A stretch of DNA of 64,000 bases from Selenomonas sp. AE3005 (GTDB lineage: Bacteria; Bacillota; Negativicutes; Selenomonadales; Selenomonadaceae). The notes below the pieces were generated by a model. That model did no database searches, was not told where the DNA came from, and saw only the letters and a program-made list of their open reading frames with translations. The stretch covers positions 62,001-126,000 of the forward strand of contig NZ_JMME01000012.1 of the NCBI RefSeq assembly GCF_000686945.1, read 5' to 3'. This document shows, one piece after another, positions 1 to 8,611 of this stretch (positions are counted from its first letter, which is position 1; each line of letters opens with the position of its first letter). Both the position numbers and the translations under genes were made by a program.

Positions 1-1194
1 CTGGGCGTTTTATCCACCGCGGTGAAAAATCAGGCTCTGCTGGCCATGGCTGACGCTCTGGAACAGGGCTGCGATAAGATTCTGGCAGCTAATGCACAGG
101 ATATGACAGCTGCCCGGGAAAAGGGGATTAAGAAATCATATCTTGACCGGCTGCTGCTCGATGAGAGCCGTATTGCCGGTATGGCCGAAGGCCTGCGGCA
201 GACGGCCGCCCTGCCTGACCCCATTGGCCAGGAGGACGCCGGTTCAGTGCGTCCTAACGGGCTCTCCATCCGCCGGGTGCATGTGCCTTTAGGCGTGGTT
301 GGCATCATCTACGAGGCCCGTCCTAATGTGACCGCTGACGCTTTGGGCTTATGCCTGAAATCAGGTAATGCGGTGCTGCTCAGAGGCGGCAGTGAGGCTT
401 TGCAGTCCAATATTGCCATCAGCAGCCTGCTGGCCAAAGCCGCCTATACTCATGGCATTCCCGAGGGCGCTGTACAGTTCGTGGATTTTACGGACAGGGA
501 GGCTGTCGGGGTTATGACGCATTTGACGGGGCTTTTGGATGTCATCATTCCCCGGGGTGGTGCCGGCCTGATTAAACGTGTGGTTGAAGACAGTTCTGTG
601 CCGGTCATTGAAACGGGTACCGGTGTTTGTCACACCTTTGTGGACGAAAGTGCTGATTTTAAGATGGCTTTAGATATTGCCATCAATGCCAAGACCAGCC
701 GTCCTTCTGTCTGCAATGCCATGGAAACCCTGCTGGTGCATGAGCATATTGCGCCTGAGTTCCTGCCACAGCTCAGCCAGGCTATGGCGGAAAAAGGTGT
801 AGAACTGCGCGGTTGTGACAAGGCAAGAGCTGTCTGTCCGGATATGCAGCCAGCCGAAGAAATTGACTGGTCAACGGAGTATGGTGATTTAATTCTGTCG
901 GTCAAAGTCGTAGCTGACGTGACGGCGGCCATTGCCCATATTAACCGTTACAATACCGGACATTCTGAAACCATTGTCACCAATGATTTGGTGAATGCTG
1001 CGCGATTCCAGCAGGAAGTGGACGCAGCGGCGGTGTATGTCAATGCCTCCACGCGTTTTACGGACGGCTTTGAGTTCGGCTTTGGTGCGGAAATCGGTAT
1101 CAGTACACAGAAACTGCATGCCCGCGGTCCGATGGGACTGATGGAGCTGACCAGCACCAAGTATCTGATTAACGGCAACGGACAGGTTCGCTAG
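1..1194 (+). CDS. proA: Gamma-glutamyl phosphate reductase, 5' end cut by window
   Basis: Second step of proline synthesis: NADPH-dependent reduction of gamma-glutamyl phosphate to glutamate semialdehyde in the cytoplasm. The reading frame is open from base 1 (LGVLSTA before the first GTG at 22), and that stretch matches the usual ProA N-terminal region, so the true start lies upstream of the window and about 15-25 residues are missing. The aldehyde-dehydrogenase fold is clear, with the catalytic cysteine in SRPSVCNAMETLLVH and the ETGTGVCH and FGFGAEIGIST blocks. Its TAG stop overlaps the GTG of the next small gene by one base, which suggests translational coupling. proB would be expected just upstream. 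Confidence 0.97.
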   Translation: MGVLSTAVKNQALLAMADALEQGCDKILAANAQDMTAAREKGIKKSYLDRLLLDESRIAGMAEGLRQTAALPDPIGQEDAGSVRPNGLSIRRVHVPLGVVGIIYEARPNVTADALGLCLKSGNAVLLRGGSEALQSNIAISSLLAKAAYTHGIPEGAVQFVDFTDREAVGVMTHLTGLLDVIIPRGGAGLIKRVVEDSSVPVIETGTGVCHTFVDESADFKMALDIAINAKTSRPSVCNAMETLLVHEHIAPEFLPQLSQAMAEKGVELRGCDKARAVCPDMQPAEEIDWSTEYGDLILSVKVVADVTAAIAHINRYNTGHSETIVTNDLVNAARFQQEVDAAAVYVNASTRFTDGFEFGFGAEIGISTQKLHARGPMGLMELTSTKYLINGNGQVR

Positions 1195-1349
1195 TGCGTA
1201 AGCTGTATGGCTACATAAGAACCTGGCGTGCTTATGTAAAGACACCCAAGGGGAGCCATGATACCAGGGATTACGGCAGGGCGCTGCTGCTCATCGCAGC
1301 TACCGTGCTGCTTGTCTGGCTCCTGCTTTATATCGGGGGAGGATTTTAA
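1194..1349 (+). CDS. Small single-pass membrane protein, unknown
   Basis: A 51-residue frame starts with a GTG that overlaps the proA stop (TAGTG) and ends two bases before nadD. It has a basic, aromatic N-terminal half (RKLYGYIRTWRAYVKTPKGSHD) followed by one hydrophobic helix at about residues 30-46 (ALLLIAATVLLVWLLLYI). Its last codons (GGGGGAGGA) supply the Shine-Dalgarno site of nadD, so the whole proA-nadD gap is used. I do not recognise a family. The tight packing and the clear membrane segment favour a real gene; the alternative is a chance open frame in a 155-bp gap. Confidence 0.5.
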   Translation: MRKLYGYIRTWRAYVKTPKGSHDTRDYGRALLLIAATVLLVWLLLYIGGGF

Positions 1350-1351
1350 TT

Positions 1352-1954
1352 ATGGGAGAGCGAATCGGCATAATGGGCGGCACTTTTGACCCTATCCATA
1401 TCGCTCATTTGGTCATTGCCGAGGAGGCGCGGCAGGCATATAAACTGGACCGGGTAATCTTTATCCCGGCCTATATTCCGCCCCATAAACTGGATAGAAA
1501 AATCACCGGTGTATATGACCGCGTGAAGATGACAGAATTGGCCATTGCAGATAATCCGGCTTTTTCCTTGTCGCTGATGGAAATTGAACGGCAGGGCCCG
1601 TCGTACTCCCTGCTGACCATTAAGGAATTGCAGCGTGAGTATGGCCATGAGGCTGAGTTTTACTTCATTACCGGCAGTGACTCCATAAACGAACTGCATA
1701 CCTGGTATCATGCTGAGGAACTGGTGCGGGCGTGTCATTTTATCGGCACTACCCGGCCGGACAGTCCGCTGGACGAGGCAGCTTTAGCTGAGCGCTGGGG
1801 AGAATTGTGGAGCCGTATTCACCTGTTGCCAATACCGCAGCTGGATATATCATCGACAATGCTGCGGCAGCGGCTGGCAAAAGGTGAGTCGGTACGGTAT
1901 TTCCTGCCCTTCCCGGTGGCTGCGTATATTGCGGAAATGGGGCTGTATCAATGA
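1352..1954 (+). CDS. nadD: Nicotinate-nucleotide adenylyltransferase
   Basis: Transfers AMP from ATP to nicotinate mononucleotide to form deamido-NAD in NAD synthesis. The 200-residue length is normal. The nucleotidyltransferase signature GGTFDPIHIAH is at residues 9-19, with His16 and His19 as the HxxH pair, and the ISSTMLRQRL motif near residue 165 matches the family's ISSTxIR block. The ATG is preceded by GGGGGAGGA. The last four bases (ATGA) overlap the start of yqeK; nadD-yqeK-rsfS is a conserved Firmicutes arrangement. Confidence 0.98.
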   Translation: MGERIGIMGGTFDPIHIAHLVIAEEARQAYKLDRVIFIPAYIPPHKLDRKITGVYDRVKMTELAIADNPAFSLSLMEIERQGPSYSLLTIKELQREYGHEAEFYFITGSDSINELHTWYHAEELVRACHFIGTTRPDSPLDEAALAERWGELWSRIHLLPIPQLDISSTMLRQRLAKGESVRYFLPFPVAAYIAEMGLYQ

Positions 1955-2535
1955 GTATGAGCATGGATTATGAAAGTATGCGGAGCCTGCTGCAAAAGAG
2001 TTTGAAACCCTCGCGTTATGAGCACAGCTTAGGCGTGGCGGAAACGGCGGCAGCTTTGGCCCGGCGGTTTGGTGTGGCGGAAGAACAGGCCCGGGTGGCC
2101 GGTTTATTGCATGACTGTGCCCGGGAGTTTCCCAATGAGAATCTCATTGCGGAGGCCGAGGCGCGGCAGATTGTGGTAGAACCGATTGAACGGCAGATGC
2201 CGTTGCTGCTGCATGCTTATGTAGGAGCCAGGCTGGTCCGTGAAAAATACGGCGTGGACGATACGGCGGTGTCGCAGGCTATTTGGCGGCATACCGTGGG
2301 CGGCGCCGATATGACAAAGCTGGATAAGATAATCTGGTTTGCTGATATGATAGAACCCCGGCGTGATTATCCCGGGGTGGAGGAACTAAGGGCATTGGCC
2401 CAAACCGCAGACTTAGACGCGATGGTGCTGGCTGGTCTTACCCAGTCCATCATCTTTGTGGCCCAGCGTGGCGGACTCATTCATCCGGCTACGATTACGG
2501 CCCGTAATGAGATTTTACTGCGGAATAAAGGATAA
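1951..2535 (+). CDS. yqeK: HD-domain diadenosine tetraphosphatase, YqeK family
   Basis: YqeK-family HD hydrolases cleave Ap4A symmetrically to ADP. Visible metal-binding residues are His25 (SRYEHSLGVAE), the His54-Asp55 pair (GLLHDCARE), His114 (IWRHTVGG) and Asp132 (WFADMIEP). The 194-residue length fits the family. The start overlaps the nadD stop in ATGA; in-frame ATGs at 1957 and 1966 are possible alternatives. Co-transcription with nadD and rsfS is the usual context in Firmicutes. Confidence 0.95.
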   Translation: MSMSMDYESMRSLLQKSLKPSRYEHSLGVAETAAALARRFGVAEEQARVAGLLHDCAREFPNENLIAEAEARQIVVEPIERQMPLLLHAYVGARLVREKYGVDDTAVSQAIWRHTVGGADMTKLDKIIWFADMIEPRRDYPGVEELRALAQTADLDAMVLAGLTQSIIFVAQRGGLIHPATITARNEILLRNKG

Positions 2536-2549
2536 AGAAGGAAGAGCCA

Positions 2550-3587
2550 ATGGACAGCCGGGGAAGAGATAACCGGAAAGTAAATGTCACCAAACAAAAT
2601 ATACTTCGCAAGCGGCGGGAAATGGCCCGGCGGCGGCGCAGGGCTATTCTGCGGCTGATATTGCTCATTATTTTTGTGATACTGGTGCTGACAGGCATTG
2701 TTGCTGTGGGTTATGGCCTGGTGACGGTGGGCTCGATGGTCAACCGGGAATATCAGGCCATGTACGATGGCTATACGACGCGGCAGCAGCTGCGTCGCGG
2801 CAATGTTGACCCGAAGTTTGACGGGTATACCAATGTGCTGATTATGGGCATTGATGATGGTCTTGATAGTGACGGCGGCGATGAAAAACGTGCCGACGCT
2901 ATTATGGTGGCCAGTCTGGAAAATGAAACCGGCAAGCTGCGCCTGATTCACATTCCCCGTGATACCTGGATAAATGAAATCAGCACCGGCCAGCAGATGA
3001 AGATAAAGAATCTCTATGCCTTGGGCGGCGCACCGCTCATGGTGCGGCAGATAAATAATGTTCTGGGGATTTCTATCCATCAGTACGCAGTGCTGGATAT
3101 GAATGTGTTCAGTGAACTGATTGACGTGCTCGGCGGCGTGGATATTTATGTCGAAAGCGACATGAATTACGATGACCAGGAGGCCGGGATTGCAATTCAC
3201 CTGCCCAAGGGCTATCAGCATCTCGACGGAAAACAGGCGCAGCAGTATCTGCGCTATCGCAGTGAGGACCTGGGCGATGAGGGGCGTGTGCAGCGCCAGC
3301 AGCGTTTCTGCAAGGCCTTGTATCAGAATCTCCTGCAGGTACGGACGGTGGCCAAACTGCCGGAAATTGCGGAGATTTGCAAAAAACGGGTTGATTACAG
3401 TGCGGAGATTTTTGACTCCATGCACCTGGCCAATGTACTGCGGCGCCTGAACAGCGATACGCCGGTCAGTGTAATCCTGCCCGGTGAGCCGGCGGCTGAT
3501 GACCAAACCATCTGGGTTATGGATGATCTGGCTGCGGCCGAACGGATGAAGGAATTATTCCCTACAGAGGGATTGGATAAACAGTGA
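2550..3587 (+). CDS. LCP family protein (LytR-CpsA-Psr)
   Basis: LCP proteins transfer undecaprenyl-linked glycopolymers onto the cell envelope outside the membrane. The 345-residue protein has a very basic N-terminus (RKRREMARRRRRA), one membrane helix at about 34-57, and then the LCP domain with NVLIMGIDDG, the arginine in LIHIPRDTW, the KIKNLYALGG block and VLGGVDIYV. An ATG at 2550 follows GAAGGAAG. It sits 14 bp after yqeK and 21 bp before rsfS. What it attaches in an outer-membrane organism is not evident from the sequence. Confidence 0.93.
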   Translation: MDSRGRDNRKVNVTKQNILRKRREMARRRRRAILRLILLIIFVILVLTGIVAVGYGLVTVGSMVNREYQAMYDGYTTRQQLRRGNVDPKFDGYTNVLIMGIDDGLDSDGGDEKRADAIMVASLENETGKLRLIHIPRDTWINEISTGQQMKIKNLYALGGAPLMVRQINNVLGISIHQYAVLDMNVFSELIDVLGGVDIYVESDMNYDDQEAGIAIHLPKGYQHLDGKQAQQYLRYRSEDLGDEGRVQRQQRFCKALYQNLLQVRTVAKLPEIAEICKKRVDYSAEIFDSMHLANVLRRLNSDTPVSVILPGEPAADDQTIWVMDDLAAAERMKELFPTEGLDKQ

Positions 3588-3608
3588 GTTTTATAGGAGG
3601 TAAATAAA

Positions 3609-3953
3609 GTGACGATTGAAGAAATGAGCCAGGCCATTTGTAAGGCCGCCAGTGATAAGAAAGCCCGTGATATTGTCATCATGGATATGCAGGGGATTTC
3701 TTCCTCTACGGATTATTTTGTGATTTGCTCTGCCAACACCGCTACCCAGGTACGGGCGATTGCTGACAACATCGAAGAAGAACTTGGCAAGGCCGGTGTG
3801 GATTTCAACCACAAGGAAGGCTACCGGGAAGGTGAATGGGTGCTGCTCGATTACGGTGATGTAGTGGCGCATGTGTTCATGCAGGAGGCCCGTGAGTACT
3901 ACGCTTTGGAACAGCTGTGGGGCGACGCCAAGCTGACCGTTTATGAAGACTAA
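3609..3953 (+). CDS. rsfS: Ribosomal silencing factor RsfS
   Basis: Binds L14 on the large subunit and blocks subunit joining when translation must slow. The 114 residues cover the whole Oligomerisation/RsfS fold, with STDYFVICSANTATQVRAIAD and the C-terminal block GEWVLLDYGDVVAHVF. The start is GTG at 3609 behind AGGAGG. The last bases overlap the longest possible frame of the following gene. Confidence 0.97.
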   Translation: MTIEEMSQAICKAASDKKARDIVIMDMQGISSSTDYFVICSANTATQVRAIADNIEEELGKAGVDFNHKEGYREGEWVLLDYGDVVAHVFMQEAREYYALEQLWGDAKLTVYED

Positions 3954-3969
3954 GACTGCTGAGGCCGAT

Positions 3970-4848
3970 ATGGAAGAACAAGTAAAACGCAAGTATGGCC
4001 CGAGCTCCGTGGCTGTCCTGAAAGTGGTGCGCGAGTCGGAGTTAGGCGCTTTCCTCGATGCGGAAACCGGCAATACCAGCGATGATATCCTGCTCCATAA
4101 GAATCAGCAGACACATCCCGTAAGTATCGGTGATGAGGTGGAGGTATTCCTGTATCTTGACCCCAAGCGCAAGCTGACCGCCAGTATGCGTGTGCCGAAA
4201 ATGAAGGAAGGGCAGATTGCCCGGCTGCAGGTCATCAATGTGAGCCGGGACGGCGCTTTTGTTGATGTAGGAGCGGAACGCGGTATTTTCATGCCCTATG
4301 CCGGCATGCGCGGCCGTCCGCAGATTGGCGAAGTTGTCTGGGCCAAGCTCTACACGGATAAATCCGGACGTCTGGCGGTGACCATGGAAGTAGAGGACGA
4401 AATGCGCCGGGCCTCCCAGCCGGCGGTCAAGGTGAAAAAAGGCCAGATGGTGACGGGGGCTATTTACAATTACACCGACGCCGGGGCCTTTATGTTCAGT
4501 GAAGAACGCTATATTGTCTTTATCGCCAACAAGGAAATGCCGGAACAGAACCGTCCCCGGGTGGGCGAAGTCGTCACGGCCCGGGTGACCTTTGTACGTC
4601 CTGACGGCCGTTTGAACGCGTCCCTGCGTGAGGCCAAGGAAAAGGCACTCATTTCCGATTCCCAGCGCATTCTGGAACTGCTCACGAGCCGCGGCGGAAA
4701 AATGCCTTACAGTGACGAATCCTCCCCGGAGGTAATCCGTGACAAATTTGGTATTTCCAAAGCTGCTTTTAAGCGGGCTTTAGGTCATTTATTACGCGAA
4801 AAACGCATCGAAGAAAAAGATGGCTGGACATATCTCAAAGAATCTTAA
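3970..4848 (+). CDS. S1-like RNA-binding protein, CvfB/YitL family
   Basis: About 292 residues containing two or three S1-like OB modules (for example VINVSRDGAFVDVGAERGIFMPY and VTGAIYNYTDAGAFMF) and a C-terminal winged-helix segment (RDKFGISKAAFKRALGHLLREKRI), which is the CvfB/YitL architecture. These cytoplasmic proteins bind RNA and influence gene expression post-transcriptionally; the exact role here is unknown. An upstream in-frame ATG at 3943 overlaps rsfS and has no Shine-Dalgarno site. ATG 3970 has TGAGG five bases upstream, so I prefer it. Confidence 0.88.
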   Translation: MEEQVKRKYGPSSVAVLKVVRESELGAFLDAETGNTSDDILLHKNQQTHPVSIGDEVEVFLYLDPKRKLTASMRVPKMKEGQIARLQVINVSRDGAFVDVGAERGIFMPYAGMRGRPQIGEVVWAKLYTDKSGRLAVTMEVEDEMRRASQPAVKVKKGQMVTGAIYNYTDAGAFMFSEERYIVFIANKEMPEQNRPRVGEVVTARVTFVRPDGRLNASLREAKEKALISDSQRILELLTSRGGKMPYSDESSPEVIRDKFGISKAAFKRALGHLLREKRIEEKDGWTYLKES

Positions 4849-4946
4849 GAAAATTTCATGACTTTGAAGGATTTTATACTTCAAAGGCGAATATGAAAGC
4901 TAGAGACGAAATTTGATGGGATATAAAATATATGGGGGCGAAGTAG

Positions 4947-5900
4947 ATGGCAGCAGAAACGAGTGGAGATAAGAAAGGAATCTTGCTGGAGACCGGCACC
5001 AACGAGTTTGAGATTGTCGAATTCAGCATTGGTCAGGTTAATTATGGTATCAATGTGGCCAAGGTCCGTGAAGTAATCACGTGTCCGCCGGTGACAGCGA
5101 TGCCGCAGGCACATCCGTATATCGATGGCCTCTTTACCCTGCGTGGCAAGGCTATACCTTTGGTTAATCTGCCCCGCTGCTTAAATGTGCAGTCCAAGGC
5201 AGAACCTCGTAACGTCATCGTTACGGAGATAAACAATTACAACATCGGTTTCCTTGTGGAAAATGTTTCCCGTATTCATCGTATTTCCTGGAAGGATATG
5301 GAACCGGCACCTGAGGTCGGTGACCAGTCCCGTGTTGTTGGTATCATCAAGATGGAAGACCGCATTGTACTTCTTATTGACTTTGAAACCATCATTGCGG
5401 AAATCAATCCGGAAATCAACGCTAAGCTCACTACCTATGAAGAGGCTACGGAGGACGTCAAGAGCAAACGTTCTGATGTTCATGTTGTAGTCGCAGAAGA
5501 TTCGCCGATGCTGCGTGACCTGCTGGTTACGACGCTGCATGAGTCCGGCTATCGTTATGTCCGCGACTTTGGCAATGGTCAGGATGCCTGGGATTATCTG
5601 CGCGGCCTGGCCAAGAAGGATGGCCCCATCGACAAACATGTACGGGTTATTATTTCCGACGTGGAAATGCCCAAGATGGATGGTCACCGTCTCTTGAAAC
5701 TGGTGCGCGAGGATGAAGTTCTGCAAGATGTGCCGCTGGTACTCTTCTCCTCCCTGATTAGTGAAGAAATGCGTATCAAGGGCGAGCAGCTGGGGGCTTC
5801 CGGACAGATTGCCAAACCGGAAATCAATCAGCTTATCGGTTTGCTCGATAACCTTATCTTCGGTGTGCCCATAAAGGACAAGAATGCCGAAGAAGATTGA
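4947..5900 (+). CDS. cheV: Chemotaxis coupling protein CheV
   Basis: CheV links chemoreceptors to CheA and tunes adaptation through its receiver domain. Residues ~20-160 form a CheW-like domain (FSIGQVNYGINVAKVREV, LRGKAIPLVNLP). Residues ~177-305 are a response-regulator receiver with acidic Glu184-Asp185, phosphoacceptor Asp238 in IISDVEMPKMDG and a conserved lysine in IAKPE. The gene is alone, without other che genes nearby. The gap upstream holds a short inverted repeat (4862-4869 with 4879-4886) that has no T-tract. A strong terminator follows at 5939. Confidence 0.96.
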   Translation: MAAETSGDKKGILLETGTNEFEIVEFSIGQVNYGINVAKVREVITCPPVTAMPQAHPYIDGLFTLRGKAIPLVNLPRCLNVQSKAEPRNVIVTEINNYNIGFLVENVSRIHRISWKDMEPAPEVGDQSRVVGIIKMEDRIVLLIDFETIIAEINPEINAKLTTYEEATEDVKSKRSDVHVVVAEDSPMLRDLLVTTLHESGYRYVRDFGNGQDAWDYLRGLAKKDGPIDKHVRVIISDVEMPKMDGHRLLKLVREDEVLQDVPLVLFSSLISEEMRIKGEQLGASGQIAKPEINQLIGLLDNLIFGVPIKDKNAEED

Positions 5901-5938
5901 GCGTATAGACCTTAGTGGCATTTAGTTTAATTGTGGAT

Positions 5939-5970
5939 AAAAGGCTGTTGCTGTTGCGACAGCCTTTTTA
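5939..5970 (+). terminator. Intrinsic terminator of cheV
   Basis: An 11-bp stem (AAGGCTGTTGC at 5941-5951 with GCGACAGCCTT at 5956-5966, one G-T pair), a 4-base loop and a run of five T. Confidence 0.9.
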
Positions 5971-6020
5971 TTGTGATAGAATGGTTATAATTGCTAAGTG
6001 TATAAATGAGGTAATTTCAG

Positions 6021-7064
6021 ATGAGAAGATATACATCCCTGCTGCTCACTGCCTTTTGCCTGTTCATGTTGGTGGTGGCCGGTTCGGCGTACTTTGCCGG
6101 TGCCGGGCAGGATGCTGTGCGACGGCCGATGCGTGAGGTGACGGTTTATACCACCTTGCCTGCTGAGCATGCTTCGATACTGACAGCCGCTTACGAGGAG
6201 GCCAAGGGCGTCCGGATAAACTTTGTTCCGCTGGCCAGCGAGGAAATCCTGAACCGGCTTAAGAGTCAGGTCGAAAATGGTGGTGACCAGGCCGCGGCTA
6301 TGGTGCTGGCAGATAAGGAAACTCTGACCAGGGCTGCAGCTGCAGGTTATTTGGTGCCCTATATATCCGAGGCCGGGGACCAGGTTCCGGAATCATTCCG
6401 CCAGAGCGACGGCTATTGGACTGGTGTCTGGTATGACCCCATCGTCTTTTGCATGAACCGCGATTATCTGCTGACACTGTCACGGGTGCCGGACACCTGG
6501 AAGGATTTAGCAGCTCAGCCGCAGATGCGCGTCGGTATTACCGATTTTCTGGCAGCTGACGCGTCCGCGAATTTATTTATGAGCATGCTGGCGCAGTTTG
6601 GAGATGCGGCCACTTACGATATCTGGCGGCAGATTCATCCTAAAGTGGTGCAGTATGCCCGTTATCTTTCCAACCCTGTGCGGCAGGCCGGTATGGGCGA
6701 AGTCGATGTAGCCATTGCCGTGGAAAGTGAGGCCGTGCGCTATATGCAGGGGGGCTATCCTTTGAAAATCGTCTATCCTGCTGATGGGACGGCGGCGATG
6801 ATTACCGGGACAGGCATTGCTTTCCGGGCTAAGAACACCGACGCGGCAGCAGCTAAGGAATTTGCTGACTGGCTGCTTACGGACGAGGCCCAGCAGGCAC
6901 TGCAAACGCAGGATTTCTACTTTGTACCGACGAACCCCGGTACACTGGCGTATAAGTCGTTTGCCGGCAAGAATATGATACTCTTTGACCAGCCGGCTAT
7001 GTTTACGGCCCAGCAGAAACATGATTTTCTGGACAGATGGGTCAAGGAAGTGCGGTTCAAGTAA
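6021..7064 (+). CDS. ABC-type solute-binding protein, Fe(III)/AfuA-like
   Basis: A 347-residue secreted binding protein: basic start MRRY, hydrophobic segment at about 5-27, then a type-II periplasmic-binding fold beginning VTVYTTLPAEHASILTAAYEE. The segments GYWTGVWYDPIVFCMN and IAFRAKNTDAAAAKEFADWLL are typical of the iron(III)/2-aminoethylphosphonate binding-protein group. No lipobox cysteine is visible at the end of the signal. There is no permease or ATPase next to it, so the substrate cannot be assigned and it may work with a transporter elsewhere. Confidence 0.85.
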   Translation: MRRYTSLLLTAFCLFMLVVAGSAYFAGAGQDAVRRPMREVTVYTTLPAEHASILTAAYEEAKGVRINFVPLASEEILNRLKSQVENGGDQAAAMVLADKETLTRAAAAGYLVPYISEAGDQVPESFRQSDGYWTGVWYDPIVFCMNRDYLLTLSRVPDTWKDLAAQPQMRVGITDFLAADASANLFMSMLAQFGDAATYDIWRQIHPKVVQYARYLSNPVRQAGMGEVDVAIAVESEAVRYMQGGYPLKIVYPADGTAAMITGTGIAFRAKNTDAAAAKEFADWLLTDEAQQALQTQDFYFVPTNPGTLAYKSFAGKNMILFDQPAMFTAQQKHDFLDRWVKEVRFK

Positions 7065-7075
7065 GTGTGAGCTAT

Positions 7076-7117
7076 AGAGGGTGCTGCCTGTCTTTGCGCA
7101 GGCTGTATCCTCTTTCC
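7076..7117 (+). terminator. Probable terminator after the binding-protein gene
   Basis: Inverted repeat AGAGG...CCTCT (7076-7080 with 7109-7113) enclosing GCCTG/CAGGC, followed by a short T-rich run. The T-tract is weak. Confidence 0.5.
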
Positions 7118-7159
7118 GTTGTTTTAGACGTATAAAACGTTATTTTAGGAGGTTTGGCT

Positions 7160-8488
7160 GTGAAAGCAGGTTTTATTAGTCTTGGCTGTTCCAAGAATCT
7201 TGTAGATACAGAAGTTATGCTGGGCGAGCTCCAAAGCCACGGCATTGAATTAACCAATAACCCGGCAGAGGCTGACATTTTGATTGTCAACACCTGTGCC
7301 TTTATTCAGTCCGCTAAAGAGGAATCCATCACCACGGTGCTCAATATGGCTGATTATAAGGAATCCGGCCGCTGCCGCAGCCTGATTGTGGCCGGCTGTC
7401 TGGGCCAGCGTTACAAGCAGGAACTGCTCGATGAACTGCCCGAGGCTGACGCTATTTTGGGCACGGGGGCCTGGAACCGTATTATGGAGGCTGTGGAGGA
7501 AACGCTGAAGGGCCGCCGGGTAGTTATTGCCGGGGAGGACGAATCCCTGTACGATGAAAAGACACCCCGTATCAGAACAACACCTGACTATACGGCTTAT
7601 GTGAAAATCGCTGAGGGCTGTGACAACCGTTGTGCTTTCTGCGCCATTCCGCAGATTCGCGGCCGGTTCCGCAGCCGTAAGATTGAGGATATCTGTGCGG
7701 AAGTGGAAAGACTCACGGAACAGGGCGTACGCGAAGTGGTATTCATCGCACAGGACAGCACCAACTATGGCCGGGATATTTACAACCGCCCGGCGCTGGC
7801 CGAACTGCTGCGTGAAGTGGTAAAGGTACCGAAACTCAAATGGGTGCGGACGCTGTATTTGTATCCGAAATTCTTTACCGATGAGCTCATCGATGTATAT
7901 GCGACGGAGCCCAAGGTCTGCAAATATGTGGACCTGCCCCTGCAGCATGCGCATGATTCGGTGCTGCGGTCCATGCACCGCCCGGATACGCAGGAACAGA
8001 TGATTACGCTGATTAAGAAACTGCGTGAGCGCATTCCCGGCGTGACCATCCGCTCGACCTTTATCGTTGGTTTCCCCGGGGAAACGGACGCCCAGTATCA
8101 GACACTGCGCAACTTCTTAATTGAGCAGCGTCTCGATAAAGTAGGCGTGTTCACTTATTCCCGGGAAGAAGATACGCCGGCCTACAATATGGAAAATCAA
8201 ATTTCGGAAGAGGTTATGCAGGAGCGTTATCATGATTTGATGAGCGTGCAGAGCAAGATTTCCGAGGAAGTCAACCAGAGCTTTGAGGGCAAGGTCATTG
8301 AAGTCATGGTAGAAGGCCGGGACGAGGAACAGCCCAACATCGCTGTAGGCCGCTCCTATCGTGAGGCGCCTGAGGTTGATGGTCAGGTCTATATCGAAGG
8401 CGATACGGACAGCAAGCCCGGAGATATCATTAAGGTGCGTATCCTGCAGGGATTCACCTATGATGTAGTAGGTGAGCCGGTGGAATAA
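7160..8488 (+). CDS. rimO: Ribosomal protein S12 methylthiotransferase
   Basis: Radical-SAM enzyme that adds a methylthio group to an aspartate of ribosomal protein S12; the target protein is encoded in this window at 55702. N-terminal MTTase cluster cysteines are Cys10 (SLGCSKNL), Cys46 (NTCAF) and Cys80 (AGCLGQ). The radical-SAM CxxxCxxC is Cys154, Cys158, Cys161 (GCDNRCAFCAIP), and a TRAM domain ends the 442-residue protein. GTG 7160 lies seven bases after TAGGAGG; the in-frame TTG at 7154 is too close to that site to be the start. Confidence 0.96.
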   Translation: MKAGFISLGCSKNLVDTEVMLGELQSHGIELTNNPAEADILIVNTCAFIQSAKEESITTVLNMADYKESGRCRSLIVAGCLGQRYKQELLDELPEADAILGTGAWNRIMEAVEETLKGRRVVIAGEDESLYDEKTPRIRTTPDYTAYVKIAEGCDNRCAFCAIPQIRGRFRSRKIEDICAEVERLTEQGVREVVFIAQDSTNYGRDIYNRPALAELLREVVKVPKLKWVRTLYLYPKFFTDELIDVYATEPKVCKYVDLPLQHAHDSVLRSMHRPDTQEQMITLIKKLRERIPGVTIRSTFIVGFPGETDAQYQTLRNFLIEQRLDKVGVFTYSREEDTPAYNMENQISEEVMQERYHDLMSVQSKISEEVNQSFEGKVIEVMVEGRDEEQPNIAVGRSYREAPEVDGQVYIEGDTDSKPGDIIKVRILQGFTYDVVGEPVE

Positions 8489-8516
8489 TGCGTGGTGGCG
8501 ATATACCGCGACTTTA

Positions 8517-8568
8517 TGCCTTCCCCTTGAGGGGAAGGTGGCAGCCGACACGCTGACGGATGAGGTGG
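8517..8568 (+). repeat. Short palindromic intergenic element
   Basis: A perfect 8-bp hairpin CCTTCCCC-TTGA-GGGGAAGG (8519-8526 with 8531-8538) is followed by a small CAGC/GCTG hairpin (8542-8545 with 8552-8555) and the tail GGATGAGGTGG. There is no T-tract, so it is not an ordinary terminator. The layout resembles short hairpin repeats I associate with intergenic regions of gut Firmicutes; only one copy is in this window. Confidence 0.55.
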
Positions 8569-8611
8569 GAAAACCACTGCATTTACTTTTTATATATTTT
8601 GGAGGAACTTT

